A DNA stretch of 64,000 bases from Balanoglossus misakiensis (taxonomy: Eukaryota > Hemichordata). The notes beneath the pieces were generated by a model. It did no database searches and was not told the DNA's origin. It worked only from the letters and a program-made list of their open reading frames with translations. How positions within the stretch are numbered: the stretch's first letter is position 1; every line of letters begins with the position of its first letter. A program made the position numbers and the translations under genes. Shown piece by piece: positions 1 to 10,122 of this stretch. The DNA lies in contig CM082581.2 of NCBI GenBank assembly GCA_040954595.2, positions 2,542,001-2,606,000 of the forward strand. Direction: 5' to 3'.

Positions 1-312
1 AGCGCTGATTGGATGACAAAGAGTTCTTTAACAACATGTGCTAAATGTTATCCAATGACGCGATACAGAATCTACAATGTACCAGATGACAGTTCAAGAG
101 TCATTTATTTAACAAATTTGGCTAATTTGTAGCCGTGTGAGAAATATAATCTCATATACCAAGGACCCGGGATCATATTTCTCACACTCGTCATTGATAT
201 TTTGTCCCACATTCGCCTGCAGCTTGTTTGGGACAGAAAATCCTCAACACATGTGAGAAATATGATCCTAAGTCCTTGGGAGTGTGAGATTCCATAAATC
301 TCACAACCTTAG
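1..312. repeat. Foldback-type dispersed repeat, copy at left edge
   Basis: Contains three GTGAGAAATAT-like blocks in alternating orientation around a GGGACA/TGTCCC pair, so it folds on itself. Its outer part (from AGCGCTGATTGG onward) matches the reverse complement of about 24365-24560, and its inner part matches the palindrome at 24241-24383. Both are therefore copies of one dispersed family, here in opposite orientation. The element may extend beyond the window start. No coding potential is seen. Confidence 0.7.
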
Positions 313-1560
313 GACCTGGGATAAGATTTCTCAGACGATGTATGTAATATTGCATGAAGGCCTTTATCTATATATTAACTATAGTAATTCATGACACGTA
401 AAATGTATCTTTCCAGATAATGCATTAATTGACATAGTTGATTTTTTAAATAACTTTTACATGTTAGTTGATGAAATAATCATATCCTCTGTTGAAGTTG
501 GAAAAATTCTGAAGTTGGAAAATTTCAGAATATATTTTTTTTCTGAATAATTAACACTTCCCCAAGGAATAAAAAGCATTTTTTTGTAATTTTGTACTGC
601 AATATCACTCAAAATCAAGTTCTCACTCTTTTTTTAGAGATCACGATTTTAATACAAATTTTCCACGATTTATTTATATTTATTCACCGCAATCTACAAC
701 CCTTGCAAGTTTTACTGGCCGAAGTACAATACTTGACTTTTGACCCGGGACGCATTACCATACGTAACCGGATTGGTCCATTCATAAAACGTCATTGAAC
801 AGTCATACTTAGTGAGTCCAAAGCGTAGACACGGAAGTCAATATCGGAAAGCCATTTCGACGCAGTTTTGACAAAATTTGTGAAAACCTTTCGCTGTTCC
901 GACTACTTTATGCGTCAGAGATGACGTGCGGATATCAAAACACGCAAGATCATGACAAGGGAGGTCAGTCACGTACGTTCATCGCGCGCATCGGTCAACG
1001 CGGTCATCACAATGTGGCCGCCATTCTCGATGTCAGTAAACGCAGTCGCATTCAAACACATCGCGTTTTGATATGATCCGGACGATTGTAAGTACCAAAG
1101 GCGTTTTGAACCAACACCTACTCCTGTGGTGCATCCATTGATAGCTGTTGATTTGCCCGTACTCATTACAAGAAATCTTGATCGCCATTCAAGTACGACG
1201 ATGCGTGGACGTGCATCCGTGAAAATGGTTCATTCAAAATGGCGTGGACATTGCATGTACGTTGCATAATAATATCGTTCCCGTACAGAAATGTGCAGCA
1301 GCATGCCTCGGATATCTTTATTATTGCCGTGAAACCACTGACTATATTCTGATCACAGTGACCACATTTCCATCAAACTTTAGATTACAAGTGTTTGTAC
1401 ATGGCTAGTGGAACTATACTCTATGTAGCTCTATCATTTTATACTTCATTTTATTTTTACTGTACTGTACAAAAGAACTTAAAGTTTACAATTAGCAATA
1501 TATTGAATTTTAGTTTTATTGAACATTAATTGTATTGACTGTTTTTTTCACATTGTGTGA
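313..1560. other. Intergenic or intronic DNA, no gene seen
   Basis: Only short, unrelated open frames on either strand, without splice-flanked coding character. The part around 780-1260 is richer in CG dinucleotides than its surroundings but shows no recognisable exon. Confidence 0.5.
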
Positions 1561-1561
1561 G

Positions 1562-1830
1562 TAAGTGTGTGTGTGTATGTATGTATGAGCTGTCATGACA
1601 TGAGCTGTGATGTCTGCCCATGAGATGTGGATTGTCTGCCCCTGAGCTGTGGGTTGTCTGTGAGGGGTCTGTCCAAGAGCTGTAGGCTGTCTGCCCATGT
1701 AGCTCATAAGCTCATTATATATTCACCAATTCAGCTCTCTGCAGCTCTATGGATTAGGCTGCAGGATGTCTGTTTCTGCAGAGCTGCCTCAGCTTTTCAG
1801 CAGCTCTTTGCAGAGCTGCAGGTTTCGTAA
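1562..1830. repeat. GT microsatellite and short minisatellite
   Basis: A short GTGT/ATGT tract (about 1565-1590) leads into imperfect direct repeats of roughly 24-30 bp built on GAGCTGTG and GTCTGCCCATGAG (about 1590-1705). Variants of CAGCTCT and GCAGAGCTGC follow up to about 1825. Short open frames here are by-products of the repeat. Confidence 0.6.
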
Positions 1831-2940
1831 GGGATTACTTTCACTTGATTCAGAATATAGGAATTAGTCCTTTGCTTAAGTTATTGGTTGTAAAATATAC
1901 CTAAACCTATCAATTATATCAGAATTACGCTTAAAAGTATCTGTGAATACCAAGATTGCCGGCCATGGTGCGATCTCAGGCCTAGGGTCATTCATGTGTT
2001 AGAAAATAATAAATAGGGTGCATCTCTCTTTGAAAAATGTTGTTGAAACTGAACTTGAAGAGATACCCGACAATGACGTCACGCGATAATCGAACAGAAT
2101 ATTTGGGGAACCTTGCTTGGGCAGGGATCGAGGACAATAAAACATCGTACGCACCCCTGGTTACGGCAGCATAAACATATTAGACAAGACTGGAATCTGA
2201 ATCAGAATATGAATCTTGGGCTGTGGAACGTGAAACGTGAATCTTGAAACGTGAATCTTGAATTAGGCTTACCCTAAAAATTACTGTACCCCCCGGAGAA
2301 GCATTTATAATGTCTTTAAAATGAGATGAAAACTATATGAATTTTCTAAGTGTATATTTATTCTTTGCTGTGGTAATTTATTTAGCTATAGGTCGATAAA
2401 TTATGTTAATTTGATTGAGTTATGCATATAAGTAGTGAAAATACATTGTACTTGTGCATAAATATATCAGACAGTCTTATAGTATAGTGTGAGGTTGATG
2501 ACACATATACTTAACCACATATTTCTTGATCAATTAATTGTTTTTACATCAAAGTCCTCAATATCCATGGCAATCTCAGAATCTAAGAATTTTAACACTC
2601 TCTATTATTCTCATTTTAACAAAATCCCCTGAAACTCGTGTACCCTGTCAGCAAAACTTTGTCTGATTTTTAAAAAAACAGATTACTTTTTCACCCTTGC
2701 AAACAAATTTTCAAAGATAAGTTTTCACATTTGTTAATTTGTTTATATTATGCATAATTATAATTGGAAAAATTCTGAGATACAATTTCAACAAACATGT
2801 GTTCAGTACGAGTGTGCGCTTGATTTCAAATTTTAAAATGTGTGCAATGGACTGACAGGATGTGTGTTTAGCTGATTGTAACCATAGCAATATACAATCC
2901 CCAAACAGTGTAGCCACAGAAGAGATCAATATCCACAGTT
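1831..2940. other. No gene seen; AT-rich DNA with a tiny tandem repeat
   Basis: AT-rich sequence without recognisable exons. At about 2222-2266 there are a few direct repeats of a GTGAATCTTGAAAC-like unit. Nothing else is supportable. Confidence 0.5.
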
Positions 2941-2946
2941 ACATAC

Positions 2947-3069
2947 CTGCACATGCATGGCCATCCTCCAGTAGATAGAATCCTGGTCTGCAAGCGCAGA
3001 GATAACTACCATGGGTATTCTGACAACAGTGTTGACATGCATTTCCACCACTGTGACATTCATTCATAT
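2947..3069 (-). CDS. Orphan calcium-binding EGF-like exon
   Basis: A 123-nt minus-strand exon lies between an acceptor (CCCTCCAG) and a donor (GTATGT), with phase 1 at both ends, as is usual for EGF modules. The translation starts DMNEC and continues through a GSYLCAC segment and an RPGF turn to a final Cys: the pattern of a calcium-binding EGF domain of about 41 residues, with one extra Cys next to the fourth. Such modules occur in extracellular matrix and receptor proteins. Its phase does not join directly to the next exon upstream at 3592-3740 (which ends in phase 0). It may therefore belong to another gene or need an exon I do not see. Any partner exons would lie left of the window. Confidence 0.7.
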
Positions 3070-3238
3070 CTGGAGGGTAAGAAGAAATTAGAAATTATTT
3101 ACAAGCATTACATTATTCAAGATAAGCCTACTCTTGACTACTGGAATCTCACACCAAAGACACCTGGGCTCAGATTTATAACAAGATGGGAATAATTTGT
3201 CTCAATTGGTATCCCGTAAAATATTTTTTTCTGGATGT

Positions 3239-3475
3239 GTTTATACTTTAGAACCACCAGACAGGTAATATGTATCAGGCATGGTGCCTCAACAGCCTCT
3301 TGGTATTCATCTGCACAGTCGTCATTTGCACCACGTTGCTGAAATTCCCCTTCAGCTGGAAATTTGAATGCCAACGGAACTGTGTCTGATGTCATTGATA
3401 TCAAAGAAAATCTTTATCTACTGGTCATCCAATGTCCTCAGTTAAGACATCAAGCTGCCATCTTCTGATGTCATG
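3239..3475. repeat. Dispersed repeat, partner at 44.6 kb
   Basis: Matches 44572-44820 in the same orientation, with indels. Shared blocks include the CCAGACA..GTA..ATGTATC region and the TTTGAATGC(C/T)AACG region. It makes a minus-strand open frame of 88 codons that I regard as repeat-derived rather than an exon. Confidence 0.55.
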
Positions 3476-3591
3476 TTAGGTAACAAATTATCCAAATACA
3501 GTTCCATTGAAATACTGAAAAGTGATAAACTGTCACTTGCCAGGCAAAAGGGATAGGTGGGTATTATAACTCAGCTCATAACATAACATAC

Positions 3592-3740
3592 CAATGACTG
3601 GTTTTGTACATGTACTTGTGGCTGTGTCAGAGTTGGAACAACATTGGTGCCAGTGGTGACAAGTGGATTTTTGCTGTCGCTCACATTAGGTACTGTCGGT
3701 TGTGTTGACTGCACTCCTGTTCGCATCGTTGACTGCATAC
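3592..3740 (-). CDS. Exon of Ser/Thr/Gln-rich protein (minus-strand gene)
   Basis: A 149-nt exon between acceptor CAGCAG and donor GTATGT. It enters in phase 1 and leaves in phase 0. The product is Thr/Gln/Val-rich (begins G-MQSTMRTGVQST) with no domain I recognise. The exon upstream at 4413-4596 ends in phase 1, so the two join in frame. It is the most downstream exon I can assign to this gene with some confidence; the 3' end is not identified. Confidence 0.6.
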
Positions 3741-4240
3741 CTGCTGATAAGTAAACACAGTAGTATTAAAACGTCAATAACTTCAACGTTAACTTTGGAT
3801 ATCAGCTGTTATACTTTATTCTACTCTGTAAAACATTAAGAATTAATTCAGAGTTTGGTTTTCAAACAAAGGCGTTTTATATATTGATCAGCATTGTTAT
3901 TGTTGAAAAATGAATTCTCGTCTGAGTTCATTTAATATTCACAATGGCCATTACTCATGTACAAGTTTTGTATAGAAGCTAAAGACTGAACATTTCATAA
4001 AGCTATCCATAGCAGAACAAGAAACTAGGGTTAATTCCTTCGCTGAAAAAAACTGAAAAAAACAATGTTACTTGGGCTTTAGCAGTTAGCAAAAATGTCA
4101 CAAAATTTTACCATGACACTGTTGTATTATACCATTGATAGGGGAATACGAAAAGGGGAACTTGAATATTTTTTCCTCAGGTTTTGGCAAAGTATATTCA
4201 AACTAATGGTAAATGACTGCCATGGCAACATAACATATAT

Positions 4241-4407
4241 GACAGTCAAATCTGTGTTTGTGGCCACCTCTATTATAGTGGCAACTTTGTTTCATTTTAT
4301 GTACATGTACATTGCACATTAACTGACCTATCTATAGAAGCCACCTGTCTATAAATGCCAGTTTAGGAAAGTCTCTTGACTGGCCACTGTAGACAGGTTT
4401 GACTGTA
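4241..4407. repeat. MITE with TACAGTCAAACCTGTC-like ends
   Basis: One end reads GACAGTCAAATCTGTG on the + strand from 4241. The other reads TACAGTCAAACCTGTCTA on the minus strand from 4407. The two are imperfect terminal inverted repeats. Internal AGTGGCCA/GTGGCAAC motifs resemble a MITE type common in marine invertebrates. The second copy is at 9219-9383, inside the duplicated segment. The minus-strand end lies 5 nt inside the intron that follows the exon at 4413-4596. Confidence 0.65.
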
Positions 4408-4412
4408 CCTAC

Positions 4413-4596
4413 CCCGTTGTGGCTTTGAATCTGTACCTGGCCATCTCTGCTGTGGCTGTGAGTTGATAGAATTCACAGCAGCAATTGGTGGTGCCTTACT
4501 GAACTGACTAGCATTTGCCATTTGCATGACACCCTCTGTGGCTTTCAGTGCAGCAGCTGGCACATGCTGGGAAGTCATCTTTGGTGGTGAAGTTGC
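4413..4596 (-). CDS. Ala/Gln/Pro-rich exon, copy 1
   Basis: A 184-nt exon with acceptor TTTGGACAG and donor GTAGGT. It enters in phase 0 and leaves in phase 1, joining in frame to 3592-3740. The peptide begins ATSPPKMTSQH and ends near QRWPGTDSKPQRG. It has no recognised domain; low complexity of this sort is often nuclear or regulatory, but that is only an inference. A near-identical exon is at 9389-9572. Its phase-0 start does not match the phase-2 end of the exon at 5032-5293, so either an exon is unseen or copy 1 is not spliced in simple order. Confidence 0.65.
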
Positions 4597-5031
4597 CTGT
4601 CCAAAAAGAGTAACAAACCTAGTTAATATGAAGCATTATCAAGGCCAGTATTCAAAACCACATTTTTTAATTCATGACTTCAATTTTTGAATCGATGTTG
4701 AGCTTACAACTCTCAAAGTCCTATTTTCAACACACATACTCTCATTTGGAAGGGATCAGGTTTTAGGGCTTATCAACATTAATCACATTAAATATTGAAT
4801 TTGATTAATGAGTCTGTGGCATTATCCAAAGAGGCTTTCCATTTACAGAGTGGCTTTTTTGCAACCAAAACAGAAGTTTTGAATGTGTTTTGAAAATAAA
4901 TAGTCTACTGTGTAGACAATGGTAAGACAAGGCTATGCGATACAGTCATAAAAAGCTTTCAATTCACAGGATGGGTAACTAGAAACAGCTAATTTGAATC
5001 TCAAAAAGTAGAAGGTAGACCACAACTGTAC

Positions 5032-5293
5032 CTGGGTGGACAAAATTGTCTCATGGGGATACTTGAAACAGTCACATTGGGTTGTTGTGTCCTGTTTGCT
5101 GTGACAGTGGATACTGGTTGGTTTGGTAAACTGGTAGGCTGGGCAAAAGGCATTGATGACCTCTGACCTTGGCCCTGCATCTGGGGCTGACTTGGTTGAA
5201 TCAGTTTCTGTTGAGAGGACGATAGTTGTTGTGGAGACTGACTTCCAATTTGACTTGGTCGTCCAGGTAACAGATGAATTGTTGGTGTAGCAT
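5032..5293 (-). CDS. Gln/Ser/Pro-rich exon (unique to copy 1)
   Basis: A 262-nt exon between acceptor TTTTTTACTGCAG and donor GTACAG, entering in phase 1 and leaving in phase 2. It encodes a Gln/Ser/Pro-rich stretch (starts DATPTIHLLPGRPSQ, with GSQSPQQ and QPSQPQMQGQGQ). The preceding exon (5985-6179) ends in phase 1 and joins it in frame. No domain is seen. The exon is absent from copy 2 of the duplication. Confidence 0.65.
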
Positions 5294-5327
5294 CTGCAGT
5301 AAAAAAGATCTACTTGATTTATTTATA

Positions 5328-5522
5328 TACTGTAAAACAGAAAATGTCTGTGACAGGAAATGTTCGCATAATCCTAAGAGACAGCTGTTATGCTACAATT
5401 AAATTTCGCATTCTCATATTTCACTAACTGCACCAATATCCCTGAAAAATATTTTTACATGACTTTTTAATTCGCATTTTTTGGTTCTCACGAAGTTCAC
5501 AAAAATTTCCTGTAAGACAGTA
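5328..5522. repeat. MITE with TACTGTAAAAC-type ends
   Basis: Starts TACTGTAAAACAG and ends near CTGTAAGACAGTA, so the ends are inverted repeats with TA at the borders. Relatives at 8389-8620 and 11379-11585 keep the TTTTCGCG/CGCGAAAA-rich interior better. No coding sequence. Confidence 0.65.
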
Positions 5523-5587
5523 ATTCATCTATCACAAACACAGAAAATATGTCTAGTAGAAAGACTAGAAAAGGTGCAAATCACCTA

Positions 5588-5655
5588 CACAAAGCCATGA
5601 GTCTCCTCAGAGCAATGAGAAGTAAAGTGCCTTGCTCACGGACACAATATTCTGG
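5588..5655. repeat. Fragment of dispersed repeat (GTGCCTTGCTCA motif)
   Basis: The stretch around AGTAAAGTGCCTTGCTCACGG recurs at about 48190-48240 as AAAAAGTGCCTTGCTCAAGG, with similar left flanks. I recall this kind of core from SINE- or LINE-tail-like repeats in aquatic animals. The boundaries are uncertain. Confidence 0.4.
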
Positions 5656-5984
5656 TCATGAAGTCACCATCCTCAGATAGAAAATCCACTGCAGGAAATA
5701 TTTCTGATGCACCTGGTCCTGCACATATTTCCTACTTTGAATACCCCATGATTCTCTGTTTCTCTGTTCATTCCACGTGTGCATCTGATGAAGGGGACTA
5801 CATGTCCCCGAAAACTCATGCTGTATTTTCAACTCGTTGATCACAGAGTGCTATATAACTTTAACTAATATTGTAGTGAAGATCAACATGGCAATATTCT
5901 ACTATATCTCACACTTCACTTGGTGGTCTAATTATGTGCGGACTTAAATTGACAATGGCTGGGAAGCAACACTGGAGACTTTAC

Positions 5985-6179
5985 CTGGGGATGAACTTCC
6001 AACAGTTGATTTGAGAGGATATGAGGTCATACTGGAGGTAGATGCTGTAAACATGGTAACTGTTAATGCGGGTTTCAGTGGCTGTGTTGTGGTAGTTGTT
6101 GTAGACACTGGAGTGGTTGCTATGGTTGTAGGTTTCACCATGGCAACCTCTTTTGTATCACCACTGGACACCGATTTTT
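5985..6179 (-). CDS. Thr/Ser-rich exon (unique to copy 1)
   Basis: A 195-nt exon, phase 1 at both ends, with acceptor TTTCAG and donor GTAAAG. It encodes a Thr/Ser/Pro-rich stretch starting EKSVSSGDTKEVAMVKP, with runs TTPVSTTTTTTQP. It joins in frame to the exons on either side (6699-6847 and 5032-5293). This looks like a flexible, possibly O-glycosylated or unstructured linker. It is missing from copy 2. Confidence 0.65.
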
Positions 6180-6698
6180 CTGAAACACAAAAATGGAGGA
6201 TTATACAGTTGATGTGAAATTCTGATGTGGAATCACACAATGTCACTAAACTTGCCTTGAACCTGTACCAGTGTTTCATCTAGGATGTAACCAAGGAAAT
6301 TGATTGCCCACCTACCAACAATTTTCAGGAGGATGTGTAATTAATTGGCCAGGCATTGACATGATGGGGAATAATAGGCTTGCTTGTGAAAGTACTGCAA
6401 CAGAATACACTGCATCACTCGCGACAATAACTTCCTTAAGCCTCAGATCGTGTGCAGAGGTCATGAAGTTCTGTCATATTTAGTATTAGCCAACCAGGAG
6501 CGCATAACAATACGTGATGTGTAATAAATATTACAACCATTTTATGGAAGTACCAATTTAGAGTAATGAAAATCTTAACAAACCACAAAATGATGAATTG
6601 GTTGTAAATGGCCACGTAAACAAGTTATATATTTGACCTGTGAACTTTAGAATCTGGATGGTATGATTGCAAATATTTGCATAGCAACAGATACCTAC

Positions 6699-6847
6699 CT
6701 GCAAGTTGATAACCTTTGAGAAGTATCATGTGGTGTGGATCAGCCGCATAATCCTTCATAGGTACCATCTGTATTTCACGCTTTGTCGCTAAGTTTTTGG
6801 AGTTCAGGCCGTTTGCGGGGTGATATGATTGAGGAATGGACTCCTCT
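6699..6847 (-). CDS. Exon with IQMVPMKD-type conserved segment, copy 1
   Basis: The acceptor region TTTTGACAGAGAG offers three consecutive AGs; the donor is GTAGGT. The open frame (ESIPQSYHPANGLNSKNL, then REIQMVPMKDYAADPHHM) is entered in phase 0 if the third AG is used (start 6843) or phase 2 from the first AG. It ends in phase 1 and joins exon 5985-6179. This is the least repetitive exon of the gene. Its twin at 10123-10271 keeps nearly all residues, which suggests selection or recent duplication. Function unknown. Confidence 0.65.
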
Positions 6848-7149
6848 CTGTCAAAATACAACATTTGCTAAGAATCAAATGTGGCATGCACATGTCAAGT
6901 CGTTACTGATGCAACAAAAACAATTCAAAATTCAAAACAAAGAGTTTTTGAGACTTGAGTTGTTGTCATCATTTTGAAGACAATCAAAACATTGAGCATT
7001 CCTCATCTTTACTGAAAATTTAGTTGCCCTCAGCAAATATACAAGTTCAATTTAATAATCTCATACATACTAGAAAATGTTCCCAAAGCGATGCATTTAG
7101 ATGTAAAACACATGTCAATCAATCAAAGTTAATTATAAAACCAGAATTC

Positions 7150-7575
7150 CTGTTAAATGGCAGTGTACGAAATAAAGCCTGTCCGACAGTCAAAGACTGG
7201 CTGTTTTTCTGTCGGACTGGTAAATATAAAATGTTACCAGTCCGACAGACAGGTTGAATTTAGCGTGGGAGTTAACCAGTGGTATCATATGGCATCTTTT
7301 AGACTTTCCCCAGTTCATGTATTGCAAATAAAAGAAACGATGATGTAAAAGCACGAAAATTATTCAATCAAAGTAATGTACAGAGAAAGATGATTCCATC
7401 CCATCTTCAATTGTTCACAGATGAGGTAATAGCTTCTCAGTTGTATTTGATTACATTTAATTGTAATGCATAATATCAGGACTGGTAAGTTTTTGGCAGG
7501 ACTGGCAACTTTTTGAAGTTGCCAGTCCTAGTGACTGGTTGATATTTTCTACGAATTTCGAACACTGTAAATGGG
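7150..7575. repeat. Insertion specific to copy 1 with two hairpins
   Basis: Copy 2 lacks this stretch (around 10570-10600). It contains two inverted repeats: CTGTCGGACTGGTAA at about 7208 with TTACCAGTCCGACAG at about 7235, and AGGACTGGCAACTT with AAGTTGCCAGTCCT at about 7497-7531. Both hairpins share an ACTGG core, so they may be ends or internal duplications of one mobile element. No open frame of interest. Confidence 0.55.
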
Positions 7576-7700
7576 GCTTAATGAAATTGGTCCGCACAGT
7601 AAGCTAGTTTGAAAAGATGTTTTGTTTTCATCTTCCCTTGTCAGATTGATATGACTATTGTTATTAGGCAGTGTTGTATGAAATGTTTTACATCGCTTAC

Positions 7701-7821
7701 CTTACCCAACATGGCAGTCAATTGATCTGCAGTCAATCCACTGTAATTAATACTATCTTGACTTGGCAAGGGATGTGGAGGAGAGTTGCAGATCAATATA
7801 CAATGTTTCTGTTCTTGTGTG
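7701..7821 (-). pseudogene. Frameshifted duplicate exon, copy 1
   Basis: Corresponds to the 120-nt exon at 10691-10810 but is 121 nt long. One extra base in ...GATCTG-C-AACTC... throws the phase-0 frame into a stop within the exon. Splice sites (ACAG acceptor; AAG-GTAAGC donor) are still good. Either this exon is skipped, the copy is dead, or the base is a sequencing error. If it is skipped, exons 10691-10810 and 10123-10271 could splice onward to 5985-6179 in phase. Confidence 0.7.
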
Positions 7822-7855
7822 CTGTATGCAAAGAGAAGAGAAAAACAATATTTCG

Positions 7856-7965
7856 TTAACCCTTCCACCCCAATTTCCTCTTCAGAGGTCCAACCTTAAC
7901 ATAGAAAACAATGCTGTTGGACTGAACCATAGTGATGATCAGGGTAATGTAACCAGGGTTCCCCA
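7856..7965. repeat. TTAA-CCCTTTCACCCC-type MITE relic, copy 1
   Basis: Begins GTTAACCCTTCCACCCC, continues through AGGTCCAACCTTAACATAG and GTTGGACTGAACC, and loses the far end. The complete family member is at 13228-13312 and a shorter relative is at about 10875-10930. Confidence 0.55.
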
Positions 7966-8234
7966 GTCATTTTACTAGCATTCCTCATGGTACCATCATT
8001 GCAGTCATATTAATGGTAAGACAGGTGTTACATGGGGTTCCAAATTCACTTATTCATGCTCCCCAACAATAGCCAAAATACTGTGTTATCCAAATTCTTA
8101 TTTCCCACCTGTTACAACTTACAAAGTATCTGTCGCAGTTATTTTATGCTCTTTTAGTATTTAGGATCTATTATGGATGATATAATCACCTCTGAACATA
8201 TATAGACTAGATTGCATGTAAAGCTCAACAGAAT

Positions 8235-8386
8235 AATATTGAAGGTCAGAATGCTTTTGATGAGGAAACAATACACCAACTGCGAGATTATATCTTCTTT
8301 GGAGAATTCAATCATTTCATGTTTGTCAAGATACTTTGCAACTGGTGTATTGTTCTCTCATCAAAAGCATTCTGACCTTCAATATT
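8235..8386. repeat. Foldback element (AATATTGAAGGTCAG arms), copy 1
   Basis: The two ends form nearly perfect inverted repeats of about 45 bp. The left arm begins AATATTGAAGGTCAGAATGC and the right arm ends with its complement at 8386. The arms surround a loop of roughly 60 bp. The same element is at 11227-11379, so it was present before the segmental duplication. A TACTGTAAAAC-type MITE follows directly. Confidence 0.8.
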
Positions 8387-8388
8387 AC

Positions 8389-8620
8389 CGGACTGTAAAA
8401 CAGATTATTTTCATGAAAGGAAATTTTTCGCGACATTAAAAGACCAAACTGTTACGCGAGGATTAATTTTCACATTCTCGTATTTCATTGCATCTTTATC
8501 TCCGAAAAACATTTTACGCGACTTTTTATTTTCATGTTTGTTGGTTCTCGCATATTTCGCGAAAAATTTATTGCTCGCAAAAACAACCTGTTTTTTTGTG
8601 GTATGGTAATTTAACAGTAA
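8389..8620. repeat. MITE, TACTGTAAAAC family, copy 1
   Basis: GGACTGTAAAACAGATTATTTTC at the left, with CG-rich internal motifs (TTTTTCGCGAC, GTTACGCGAG, ATTTCGCGAAAA), ending near AACAGTAAAAC. Same family as 5328-5522 and 11379-11585. The right end is slightly altered relative to copy 2. Confidence 0.6.
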
Positions 8621-8846
8621 AACACAGGTGCAAGCTTTCTCTTATTGTGAGTATGGCAGAGAAAGTTTTTGACTGCTGTCAAATTCTCTGGCAAACACTG
8701 AAGGATTATGGAACTGAAAATGTTGGTAATACAGTGAAACCTGTCAGTAAGACATCTCTCTAATCAGTACACCACTCTATTAAGGAAAGATTGTTCAAGA
8801 CAGAAGTGATGGTTTGAATAAAATATTACATGCACATTTCTATTAA

Positions 8847-9090
8847 AGGGACAAAGTCTCTCTCTCGCTGCCCTTTTTTTCCATTATGTTTGATACAAGA
8901 GACATTTTATATTAATGTACATATGTATATGTAGTGAATGAATGTTCAACCATACACAATTTCCATCCCGCTTGAATGATATGAGCATAAGAACTCGCCC
9001 AAAATGAATAAATGATAGAGACCGATTGTTCATATTGGTGAGGTTTTTTTCACTCTCGTGGCTACAAGCAGGGTGGAAGTTGTGTGTGGT
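8847..9090. repeat. AGGGACAAAGTCTC MITE, truncated at duplication junction
   Basis: Left end AGGGACAAAGTCTCTCTCTC preceded by TTAA (8843-8846). It stops abruptly after GTGTGTGGT at 9090, where copy 2 of the duplication begins. Full relatives: 31216-31561 and, interrupted by another element, 11818-12743. The family is itself an imperfect palindrome. Confidence 0.75.
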
Positions 9091-9218
9091 CATGACACTG
9101 GTGTATTATACCATTGATGGAGAATATGAAAAGGGGAACTTGAATATTTTTTCCTCCGGTTTTGGCAATGTATAATCGAACTCATGGTAAATGACTGCCA
9201 TGGCAACATAACATATAT

Positions 9219-9383
9219 GACAGTCAACTATGTGTTTGTGGCAACCTCTATGTAGTGGCAACTTTGTTTCATTTCATGTACATGTACATTGCACATTTAT
9301 TGACCTGTCTATAGAAGCAACCTGTCTATAAATGTCAGTTTTGGAAGTCCCTTGACTGGCCAGTATAGACAGGTTTGACTGTA
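9219..9383. repeat. MITE with TACAGTCAAACCTGTC-like ends, copy 2
   Basis: Second copy of the element at 4241-4407, again ending just inside the intron donor of the adjacent exon (9389-9572). Its internal sequence differs from copy 1 by several substitutions and short deletions. Confidence 0.6.
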
Positions 9384-9388
9384 CCTAC

Positions 9389-9572
9389 CTCTTTGTGGCT
9401 GTGAATCTGTACCTGGCCATCTCTGCTGTGGCTGTGAGTTGATAGAATTCACAGCAGCAATTGGTGGTGCCTTACTGAACTGACTAGCATTTGCCATTTG
9501 CATGACACCCTCTGTGGCTTTCAGTGCAGCAGCTGGTGCATGCTGGGAAGTCATCTTTGGTGGTGAAGTTGC
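9389..9572 (-). CDS. Ala/Gln/Pro-rich exon, copy 2
   Basis: A 184-nt exon identical in layout to 4413-4596 (acceptor TTTGGACAG, donor GTAGGT, phase 0 in, phase 1 out). It differs by a handful of substitutions (for example Val to Ala after TSQH, and Lys to Gln near the end). The preceding copy-2 exon (10123-10271) ends in phase 1, so a direct join would be out of frame. In-frame use would need the two exons that copy 2 has lost or skipping of this exon. Confidence 0.6.
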
Positions 9573-10122
9573 CTGTCCAAAAAGAGTAACAAACCTAGTT
9601 AATATGAAGCATTATCAAGGCCAGTATTCAAAACCCCATTTTCAATTCATGACTTCAATTTTTGATTCGATGTTGAGCTTGCAACTCTCAAAGTCCTATT
9701 TTCAACACACATACCCACATTAGAGCTTATCAACATTAATCTCATTAAAAATTGAAATTGATCACTGAGTCTCTGGGGAATAATAGGCTTGCTTGTGAAA
9801 GTACTGCGACAGAATACACTGCATCACTCACGACAATAACTTCCATAAGCCTCAGATCGTGTGCATAGGTCATGAATTTCTGTCATATTTAGTATTAGCC
9901 AACCAGGAGTGCATAACAATACGTGATGTGTAATAAATATTAATAAATATATTACAACCATTTTATTGAAGTACCAATTTAGAGTAATGAAAATCTTAAC
10001 AAACCACAAAATGATGAATTGGTTGTAAATGACCACGTAAACAAGTTATATATTTGACCAGTGAACTTTAGAATCTAGATCATGGTATGATTGCAAATAT
10101 TTGCGTAGCAACAGATACCTAC

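Larger units (their letters stand above)
4112..9090. repeat. Tandem segmental duplication, copy 1
   Basis: About 5 kb whose left part (from CATGACACTG), exons, foldback and MITEs recur in the same order and orientation in 9091 to about 12638. Copy 1 retains about 1.55 kb (about 4819-6368, two exons) that copy 2 lacks. It also has an extra segment at about 7150-7575. Its right end is inside a MITE at 9090, where copy 2 begins abruptly. Confidence 0.85.

Noticed and set aside
3138-3404. 88-codon minus-strand open frame next to the EGF exon
   Set aside because: The sequence is a dispersed repeat also found at 44.6 kb; no donor or acceptor fits neighbouring exons.
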